A DNA stretch of 12,012 nucleotides from JAAEQG01 sp023133475. GTDB lineage: Bacteria; Planctomycetota; Phycisphaerae; UBA1845. The notes beneath the pieces are model-generated. The model was given only the letters and a program-made list of their open reading frames with translations, ran no database searches and was not told the DNA's origin. The translations under genes and the position numbers were made by a program. Below, piece after piece: positions 6,939-12,012 of this stretch (position 1 is the first letter of the stretch; each line of letters starts with the position of its first letter). The stretch is from NCBI GenBank assembly GCA_030631415.1, contig DAOVLE010000163.1:1-12012 (forward strand). Reading direction: 5' to 3'.

Positions 6939-6958
6939 CTACCAGGAACTGGAAACAG

Positions 6959-8317
6959 ATGGGGCTGTTCGACCGACAAACTGAGTTGGTGCAACGCACG
7001 CTGCCCATGCGGGTCACCGGGCGGGTTGGTGAGGTGACCGGCTTGACCGTGGTGGCTGATGGTTTGCCGGTCCCGCTGGGTGTGTTATGTCGGATTCGTT
7101 CGCGTGATGGCGGGGCGGTATTTGCTCAGGTGGTCGGGTTCCGTAACGATGCGACCGTTCTGATGCCGCTCTCTGATCCGTTGGGTGTTGCGGAGGGTGA
7201 TCCGGTAACCAGTTCCGGTGCCTTGCAGAACGTCCCGGTGGGCAGGCAGATGTTGGGGCGGGTGCTCAATGGCATGGGGCAAACCATCGACGACCGCCCG
7301 CCTTTTCGTGCCGAGGCTCATTATCCGGTATATGCCGACCCGCCGGGGCCGCTGCAACGTCATCCCATAGACCGGGCGTTGGGCACTGGTATCCGGTCGA
7401 TAGATGCGATGACTACGGTGGGAACGGGTCAGCGGCTGGGAATCTTTGCCGGCACCGGGGTGGGCAAGAGCGTGCTGATGGGCATGATTGCGCGGAACAC
7501 CTCCGCGGATGTCACAGTAGTGGCACTGGTCGGCGAGCGGGGTCGCGAGGTGGGTGATTTTCTGCGTAAGGACCTCGGCGAAGAGGGCATGCAGAGCGCC
7601 GTGCTGGTGGTGAGCACTTCGGACGAGTCACCGGTGTTGCGGGTGCGGGCCTGTTTTTTGGCTACTGCGGTGGCAGAGTATTTTCGTGATCAGGGCAACG
7701 ACGTTTTGTTGATGATGGATTCGGTGACCCGGATGGCGATGGCTCAGCGTCAGATTGGTCTTGCCGCCGGCGAGCCGCCTGCCACCAAAGCTTATCCGCC
7801 GAGTGTGTTCGCCTTGTTGCCGCGGTTGCTCGAGCGTGCCGGCCGGACTTCGCAGGGGAGCATCACCGGGCTGTACACGGTTCTGGTCGAGGGTGACGAC
7901 ATCAACGAGCCCGTCTCCGACGCCGCCCGTGGGATTCTCGACGGGCACGTGTGGTTGTCGCGGGACTTGGCCAATCGGGCACACTACCCCGCGGTGGCGG
8001 TATTGGACAGCATCAGTCGTGTAATGCCCGACGTGGCGGGCGAGGAGCACATTGTCGCCGCCCGGGCGGTTCGTCGGGTGTTGGCGGTCTGGGCGGACAT
8101 CGAGGACTTGGTCAACATCGGTGCCTACGTAGCCGGCAACAATGTGGACTATGACCTGGCGGTGCGGATGAAACCGCGGATCGACCAGTTCCTCCAGCAG
8201 GGCATAACCGAGGCGGCACCGCTACCGGAAACCCGCGCCGCTGTCGTGGCACTGGGCAAAGAGATCGACACCGCACGCGGCAGAATTGAGAATGGAGAAT
8301 TGAGAATGGAGAATTGA
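6959..8317 (+). CDS. fliI: Flagellum-specific export ATPase FliI
   Basis: FliI is the F1-beta-like hexameric ATPase that helps unfold and deliver export substrates. The 452-residue product has a short N-terminal beta-barrel region and Walker A GTGVGKS (165-171). The conserved ATPase block GERGREVGDFL follows, then DSVTRMAMAQRQIGLAAGEPP and the family segment GSITGLYTVLVEGDD. Its last 11 residues, RIENGELRMEN, are translated from a heptamer array (GAATTGA/GAATGGA) that also supplies the TGA stop, so the native C terminus was probably replaced or extended. The ATG has only weak purine-rich sequence upstream (CAGGAACTGGAAA), and the leader is made of repeats. Confidence 0.95.
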   Translation: MGLFDRQTELVQRTLPMRVTGRVGEVTGLTVVADGLPVPLGVLCRIRSRDGGAVFAQVVGFRNDATVLMPLSDPLGVAEGDPVTSSGALQNVPVGRQMLGRVLNGMGQTIDDRPPFRAEAHYPVYADPPGPLQRHPIDRALGTGIRSIDAMTTVGTGQRLGIFAGTGVGKSVLMGMIARNTSADVTVVALVGERGREVGDFLRKDLGEEGMQSAVLVVSTSDESPVLRVRACFLATAVAEYFRDQGNDVLLMMDSVTRMAMAQRQIGLAAGEPPATKAYPPSVFALLPRLLERAGRTSQGSITGLYTVLVEGDDINEPVSDAARGILDGHVWLSRDLANRAHYPAVAVLDSISRVMPDVAGEEHIVAARAVRRVLAVWADIEDLVNIGAYVAGNNVDYDLAVRMKPRIDQFLQQGITEAAPLPETRAAVVALGKEIDTARGRIENGELRMEN

Positions 8318-8433
8318 GAATGGAGAATAAGTTGCAACGTGCATCGTTGCCCATTCGCCGCGCTCCCCTGCGGGTCGCCGCTAAACATTCCTGCGTCGCC
8401 GCGATGATCGTTTTCTCCATTCGCCATTCCTCC
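8283..8433. repeat. Heptamer element (GAATTGA/GAATGGA) spanning the fliI end and the fliI-fliJ gap
   Basis: Six alternating heptamers GAATTGA and GAATGGA occupy 8283-8324, with a final GAAT. Degenerate complementary heptamers TTCTCCA, TTCGCCA and TTCCTCC lie at 8413-8433. The roughly 84-base spacer is G+C-rich and has no gene. The array runs in-frame into fliI and provides its stop codon at 8315-8317. Confidence 0.85.
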
Positions 8434-8444
8434 GCCGGCGGAGG
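8429..8444 (+). promoter_or_regulatory. 16-base perfect palindrome containing the fliJ ribosome binding site
   Basis: CCTCCGCCGGCGGAGG is a perfect palindrome. Its 3' end GGAGG (8440-8444) is the Shine-Dalgarno sequence, 6 bases before the fliJ ATG; its 5' end CCTCC is the exact complement. In RNA, a 6-base stem with a CCGG loop could hide the site until a ribosome or another structure opens it. It joins the right edge of the heptamer element. Confidence 0.5.
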
Positions 8445-8450
8445 CGTGTG

Positions 8451-8915
8451 ATGGTTAAGCGCCATACTTTTCGGTTGGGGACGGTTCTGCGGTTGCGGAA
8501 GATGACGGAGGATGATTGCCGGCGTCGAGTGGCAATGCAGTTGCGGGAGATCGCCCGGGTCGAGTCGGACGTTCGCCGCCTCGAAGAACAGTTTGAATGG
8601 GAGACTGGGCGTAGCCGCAAGGATCAACAAAACCCCACCATGGACGTGATGACCATCCGCCGCCGACGGAGCTATATGGGGCACCTCCAACGCCGCCGAC
8701 AAGAGTGTGCCGAACAAGTCGGCACCCTGCAAGAGAAACTGAGCCAGGAACAACGCGCCCTGGCTGACGCCTCCAGGGAAGTCAAGGCGCTGGAGAAGCT
8801 GCGGGACAAGCAGTTGGCCCGCCAACGTGAGATGGAACTTCGAGCCCAACGGGCAGAAGAAGATGAGATCGGCCGGCAGATGTTCCTGCGCTTCCGGTCG
8901 GTGAGCACGGAGTAA
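8451..8915 (+). CDS. fliJ: Flagellar export protein FliJ
   Basis: FliJ is the coiled-coil stalk of the export ATPase and escorts chaperones. The 154-residue product is close to the usual length of about 147 and is almost wholly charged helix. The basic start KRHTFRLGTVLRLRKMTEDD resembles the family. Long Glu/Arg/Gln heptads continue to the C terminus. There is little primary-sequence conservation in FliJ, so position between fliI and the MotE-like gene is a large part of the evidence. ATG 8451 with GGAGG at 8440-8444 is preferred over GTG 8448. Confidence 0.85.
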   Translation: MVKRHTFRLGTVLRLRKMTEDDCRRRVAMQLREIARVESDVRRLEEQFEWETGRSRKDQQNPTMDVMTIRRRRSYMGHLQRRRQECAEQVGTLQEKLSQEQRALADASREVKALEKLRDKQLARQREMELRAQRAEEDEIGRQMFLRFRSVSTE

Positions 8916-8922
8916 TCGGGTG

Positions 8923-9555
8923 ATGTCCAAGTTGCGTGGGCTTGTCAAGATCATGTCGCTTCTGGCGCTTCTGCACCTGCTGGCGTTGGTTGGCTTCGTG
9001 GGGCACCTGTGGAACAAGGGCACAATCAACCCCGAGCGAGTGGAGATCATCGCCGGTGTGCTGCGCGGGGAATATGACGCACCACCCGAAGACGAGTCCG
9101 GCACGCCGGCGGTTAAAGCCGAAGACGCCAAAAGCGCTCAGGATGCTATCGCCCTGGAACAAACGAAACAGGACGCCATCCGCAGTCAAATCGAACGCGA
9201 ACAAACCGCCCTGGCTCAACAACACGAGCTGATCCTTCGCGAGCGGGCCCAAGTGCTGCGCGAGCGCGAAGCCTACGAAGAACGACGCCGGCGCGACGCG
9301 GAGGCCGACAACAGAAAACAAGAGCAAAACTATCGGAGTGGATTCGAGAAACAGTTGGAATACCTCGAAGCCATCAAACCCAAAGCCGCCGTGCAATACG
9401 TGCTAAGCCGCGACGTCAAGGAGGCTGCCGAATTGCTGCGGGCCATGGACACCCGAAAGGGCAAGAAAATCATCGAGGCGGCCAAGACGCCAAACCAGCG
9501 GAAGAAGATGGATGAGATTCTTAAGTTACTACCGGAATTGAATGTGGAACAGTAG
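8923..9555 (+). CDS. MotE/YlxF-like membrane-anchored coiled-coil protein
   Basis: The 210-residue product has a single N-terminal hydrophobic helix (about 8-28) and a long charged coiled coil (about 75-150). It has a C-terminal helical region (about 150-208) with LEAIKPKAAVQYVLSRDVKE and AAELLRAMDTRKGKKIIEAA. That last region resembles the MgtE N-terminal (magnesium transporter) fold seen in MotE-type proteins. Genes of this type lie between fliJ and fliK in many bacteria (ylxF in Bacillus). In rhizobia MotE is described as a chaperone for the periplasmic motility protein MotC; the role here is unknown. ATG 8923 has GGAG at 8909-8912. The gene starts 7 bases after fliJ ends, so it is likely co-translated. 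Its TAG stop abuts a hairpin repeat. Confidence 0.7.
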   Translation: MSKLRGLVKIMSLLALLHLLALVGFVGHLWNKGTINPERVEIIAGVLRGEYDAPPEDESGTPAVKAEDAKSAQDAIALEQTKQDAIRSQIEREQTALAQQHELILRERAQVLREREAYEERRRRDAEADNRKQEQNYRSGFEKQLEYLEAIKPKAAVQYVLSRDVKEAAELLRAMDTRKGKKIIEAAKTPNQRKKMDEILKLLPELNVEQ

Positions 9556-9572
9556 GGCGGGTTCCACCCGCC
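9556..9572. repeat. Short hairpin repeat GGCGGGT-tcc-ACCCGCC after the MotE-like gene
   Basis: A perfect 7-base stem with loop TCC, beginning with the base right after the TAG stop (9553-9555). Its stem sequence equals that of the hairpin at 6922-6938. No T-run follows, so it is not a classical terminator. Confidence 0.7.
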
Positions 9573-9594
9573 GCCGCTCCCTTACGGTTGCGAC

Positions 9595-9691
9595 GGGTGG
9601 CCCATCGCTTTAGCGGTGGGGGACGCGAATGCCTGACGCGATTCGTGTCCGCTCGATTCGTGTCCCCCACGGCTAAAGCCATGGGCCACCC
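9595..9691. repeat. Family A palindromic repeat, intact copy
   Basis: The full 97-base element runs from GGGTGGCCCATCGCTTTAGC to GGCTAAAGCCATGGGCCACCC, with terminal inverted repeats of about 20 bases. Relative to the reconstructed copy 1 it is 16 bases longer, mainly through a partial repeat of GATTCGTGTCC in the centre. It fills most of the 182-base gap between the MotE-like gene and fliK. Confidence 0.85.
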
Positions 9692-9737
9692 AACCGCTTG
9701 GGGTGACATAGCACTTAGTGATTAGCAGGACCGTCGG

Positions 9738-11090
9738 ATGACCCGGAACACAACCATCACAGAGAACCGCCTGGCCGGCCCAACCGCTAAGCCGCCTCGC
9801 CGGAACGATGACAACCAACCCGGTGAGACGCCCTTTGCTTCGTTGGTGTCAGCCGTGCTGGTGCAATATGGTTCCGGTGTTCAGGCGGCTCGGGTAAGGG
9901 CATCGGCTGGCAGAGCTTTTTCCGCCCAGGTGCAAGGCGACGCCCGCACATGCCGCCTGGATCAAATGACCGCGTCCGCCCGCCAACAAGCCCGTCAGGC
10001 CGGCGGGCGACACGCAGCCCTGTCCGATACGCCGGAGACCCACCAACTCAGCGGGCGGGCTCAACGCCTCGGCGTCGAAAAGGAATCCACCGCCGATCCA
10101 CATGCCGGGCGGGCACGCCAACCGGTTACCAACACCTCCCACGCCAATCAAACTCAAACCGCCACCACGCAATACGGCAACACAGAGACCCCATCGCCTC
10201 ATGGTGGAGATCAGGCAAACAACGGCTTAGCCTTGCGAGACGCGGGGACGGCTCGTTCGGGCCAGGCGGTGAACCAAAGCCGACAGGGGCAAAACCACAT
10301 CAACCAGATGCCGACAAATGCTGTCAACAAGGCGTCACATGACGGGCCTTGGGGGGATGCGGGGACGGCGGCTTCTCCGGCTACGCCCCGCGTTTCCCCA
10401 GCCCGGGTTCCCGCAAACGCAGCCGACACCACCCCTACGGTGGCAAAGCAGATCGCCCAGCTACTCGGCGCCAAAGCGGAGGGGGCGGAGTTGGCTCGCA
10501 ACACCGAAGCCTCCGCAACGCTGCGCAGCGGTGCACGCTCCGCACCATCAGCCACCGCACACCCCACCGCGAAAAAGACAGACGCCCCCGCCCAGCCGCA
10601 CAGGCAAAATGAAGCGGCACGGTCGATTTTCGACAAACTGGTCCGCAACATTCGCATCAACATCGGGACCAGGCAATCAACCGCCAGGATTCGGCTGCAT
10701 CCGCCGGAGTTGGGGCAGGTGCGCGTGGACGTGAAACTCGTTGACGCACGCATCGACATCCGCGTGGAAGCCGAAAACCCAATCGCACGCGAGTTGTTAA
10801 GCGAACGTATCGAGTCCCTGCGCAGCACGTTGCGGGATCACGGGCTGATCCCCCAACGCCTGGAACTGGTGGACCCACCCCACGATGGGCAAACGTACAC
10901 CACCCCGGGCGAAGGGGACACTGAAAGTGACTTTAACCAGGCCTATCCGCCCGAAAGACATCCTGATGACCGTGGCGAAGAGGCAGACGGCAGACACCAA
11001 ACAGGCTCGCACACCCGAGCCGAAGACGTCCGCGAGGACGACGACACAACCGTAACCGTGCTGGATGCGCGGTTGGATATACACATCTGA
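9738..11090 (+). CDS. fliK: Flagellar hook-length control protein FliK
   Basis: FliK is exported during hook growth, measures hook length and switches FlhB to filament-type substrates. The 450-residue product has a long Ala/Gln/Thr/Arg-rich, probably disordered N-terminal part (about 1-285), as expected of the ruler. The C-terminal Flg_hook domain (about 293-385) contains STARIRLHPPELGQVRVDVK, then ENPIARELLSERIESLRSTL and LRDHGLIPQRLELVDPP. A charged Asp/Glu/His-rich tail follows and ends in VTVLDARLDIHI. GCAGGA (9725-9730) lies 7 bases before the ATG. Identification rests on the C-terminal domain and the location before flgD; the N-terminal part is not recognisable by sequence. Confidence 0.88.
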   Translation: MTRNTTITENRLAGPTAKPPRRNDDNQPGETPFASLVSAVLVQYGSGVQAARVRASAGRAFSAQVQGDARTCRLDQMTASARQQARQAGGRHAALSDTPETHQLSGRAQRLGVEKESTADPHAGRARQPVTNTSHANQTQTATTQYGNTETPSPHGGDQANNGLALRDAGTARSGQAVNQSRQGQNHINQMPTNAVNKASHDGPWGDAGTAASPATPRVSPARVPANAADTTPTVAKQIAQLLGAKAEGAELARNTEASATLRSGARSAPSATAHPTAKKTDAPAQPHRQNEAARSIFDKLVRNIRINIGTRQSTARIRLHPPELGQVRVDVKLVDARIDIRVEAENPIARELLSERIESLRSTLRDHGLIPQRLELVDPPHDGQTYTTPGEGDTESDFNQAYPPERHPDDRGEEADGRHQTGSHTRAEDVREDDDTTVTVLDARLDIHI

Positions 11091-11172
11091 CGACGCGAGG
11101 CCAGCCTACCCGCAGGTCCACGCCGCAGAGCCGGGCGGAGCCCGAAACCACTCACCCCCAAAGGAGTGAGCC

Positions 11173-11802
11173 ATGGAAACAACGGCTATCGCGCCCGCTT
11201 CAACCACACTGCGCACTGAGCAAAAGTCCGGATTGGAAGGGCTGGGCGGCGACGATTTCTTCAAGTTGCTGATCGCACAACTATCCAATCAGGACCCCCT
11301 CGAACCCACCAGCAACCAGGAACTGCTCAACCAGATATCGAGCATCCGGGACATCCAGTCTTCAATCACGTTGACCAGCACGCTGGAATCGCTGGTCGAG
11401 CGTCAGGGATTCGGTTCGGCGGCAAGCCTCATAGGGCAATACGTCAGTGGAGTCACCGACGCCACCGACGGTTCCTCCGTGCCAATGCGCGGCATCGTCA
11501 TGGGATTGCGGATCACTCCCGAAGGGTCCGTAATGCTCCTGCTCGACAACGGCCTGGAATTGCCCATGAACAAGGTTGAAGAGGTGACCACCGCGCAACA
11601 GTTCGCCGAGATGCTCCAGGGGCGAATGGTCCACGGAATTGACCGCGGCGATCCTGCAAACCCCGAACCGGTCGAAGGGATCGTGACCGGGATGACCACC
11701 GACGCCGGCGGGCAAACAGTGCTCGAACTGGACAACGGACGGCAAACGCGGTTGAGCGATATATCGGTCGCTTCGAGTTTGAAGGGTGCCCCACCGCTTT
11801 AG
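11173..11802 (+). CDS. flgD: Flagellar hook capping protein FlgD
   Basis: FlgD forms the temporary cap under which FlgE hook subunits polymerise. The 209-residue product has the conserved N-terminal block GGDDFFKLLIAQLSNQDPLE (25-44). After it come a Gln/Ser helix region and the SLIGQYVSG motif (85-93) that starts the C-terminal tudor/Ig-like part. AAGGAG (11161-11166) lies 6 bases before the ATG, one of the strongest ribosome sites in the window. The last six residues GAPPL and preceding K are encoded by a family A repeat, whose CTTTAG loop supplies the TAG stop, so the original C terminus was probably replaced when the repeat arrived. Confidence 0.95.
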   Translation: METTAIAPASTTLRTEQKSGLEGLGGDDFFKLLIAQLSNQDPLEPTSNQELLNQISSIRDIQSSITLTSTLESLVERQGFGSAASLIGQYVSGVTDATDGSSVPMRGIVMGLRITPEGSVMLLLDNGLELPMNKVEEVTTAQQFAEMLQGRMVHGIDRGDPANPEPVEGIVTGMTTDAGGQTVLELDNGRQTRLSDISVASSLKGAPPL

Positions 11803-11821
11803 CGGTGGGGGACACGAATGG
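11784..11821. repeat. Family A left half overlapping the flgD stop
   Basis: GGGTGCCCCACCGCTTTAGC followed by GGTGGGGGACACGAATGG matches the left half of the family. CCCCACCGC pairs perfectly with GCGGTGGGG around a TTTA loop (9-base stem). The flgD stop codon (11800-11802) lies in the loop and stem edge. There is no T-tract, so it is not a standard terminator. Confidence 0.8.
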
Positions 11822-11831
11822 CTGTAGAGCT

Positions 11832-11865
11832 GTCAGCTATCAGCCATCAGCCATACAGCTACCAG
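11832..11865. repeat. Heptamer array AGCTATC/AGCCATC between two family A halves
   Basis: Degenerate seven-base units AGCTATC, AGCCATC, AGCCATA and relatives follow one another. They are the same unit type as the flgB-flgC element. The array lies between two same-orientation left halves of family A. Confidence 0.7.
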
Positions 11866-11869
11866 CGCT

Positions 11870-11920
11870 GGGTGGCCCATCGCTTTAGCGGTGGGGGACG
11901 CGAATACCTGGCGCGATTCG
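11870..11920. repeat. Family A left half, second copy after flgD
   Basis: GGGTGGCCCATCGCTTTAGC through GCGATTCG matches the first 51 bases of the intact copy at 9595-9691 with few changes, then diverges. It has the same orientation as the half copy at 11784. Confidence 0.8.
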
Positions 11921-12012
11921 GGTTGGGTGGAGTATGACCATTTTTTGTGGCATAAGGCTGACGGATGCCATGACATCCAACGTTGTGAATCTGAGGACAC
12001 ATGTTCATGAAC
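11921..12012 (+). other. Trailing sequence with possible start of the next gene
   Basis: No product can be recognised in the last 92 bases. One frame is open from ATG 11934 to the window end but has no well-placed ribosome site. Another candidate start is ATG 12007 (or 12001 in the same frame), with GAGGA at 11993-11997, 9 bases before 12007. In operons of this order flgE or a small flagellar-operon gene often follows flgD; the visible codons are too few to tell. Confidence 0.25.

Noticed and set aside
8112..9131. Minus-strand open frame of 339 codons across fliI, fliJ and the MotE-like gene
   Set aside because: It crosses three well-supported + strand genes and the heptamer element and shows no domain; it is a shadow of G+C-rich codon use.
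11784..11821. Intrinsic terminator after flgD
   Set aside because: The 9-base stem is strong but is followed by GGACACGAA and not a T-tract, and the same repeat occurs upstream of fliK inside the apparent operon.

Overview
The window carries one strand of a bacterial flagellar basal-body operon, all genes on the + strand: a sigma-54 response regulator (340-1743), then flgB, flgC, fliE, fliF, fliG, fliH, fliI, fliJ, a MotE/YlxF-like membrane coiled-coil protein, fliK and flgD. The window ends about 200 bases after flgD, in a second cluster of repeats and before any gene that can be assigned. The G+C-rich sequence, the sigma-54 regulator beside the rod genes, and above all the dense palindromic and heptamer repeats between genes suggest a Planctomycetota-type or similar environmental bacterium. 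That placement is a recollection of repeat style plus inference. No 16S or ribosomal protein gene is present to fix it.

Layout. 1-339 is non-coding and packed with repeats: a palindromic repeat (family A) that looks split by a 114-base miniature inverted-repeat element, two kinds of heptamer tandem repeat, and a hairpin repeat (family C). 340-1743 is the activator. 1744-1934 is a gap with a weak sigma-54-like site. 1935-3294 holds the proximal rod genes flgB and flgC and the MS-ring/rod adaptor fliE. 3418-6868 holds MS ring, switch and export-regulator genes (fliF, fliG, fliH) that are tightly packed, with an ATGA overlap between fliG and fliH. 6959-9555 holds the export ATPase fliI, its stalk fliJ and the MotE/YlxF-like gene. 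9738-11802 holds hook-length control (fliK) and hook cap (flgD).

The proteins work together. FliF forms the MS ring, to which FliG (rotor/torque) and FliE (rod junction) attach. FliH, FliI and FliJ drive export, FlgB and FlgC build the rod, and FlgD caps the growing hook while FliK measures it. The regulator probably times class-II flagellar transcription together with RpoN.

The flagellar genes are ordinary; the unusual layer is between them. Five different short tandem repeats occur, all with a period of exactly seven bases. Several are arranged as inverted arms around a spacer. They are interspersed with two or three families of hairpin repeats, and many of them begin exactly at the stop codon of the upstream gene or supply it. 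The stops of fliE, fliI, the MotE-like gene and flgD all lie in or directly against a repeat. One repeat junction also supplies a 16-base perfect palindrome that contains the fliJ Shine-Dalgarno sequence. I found no CRISPR array, tRNA, rRNA, transposase or defence gene.
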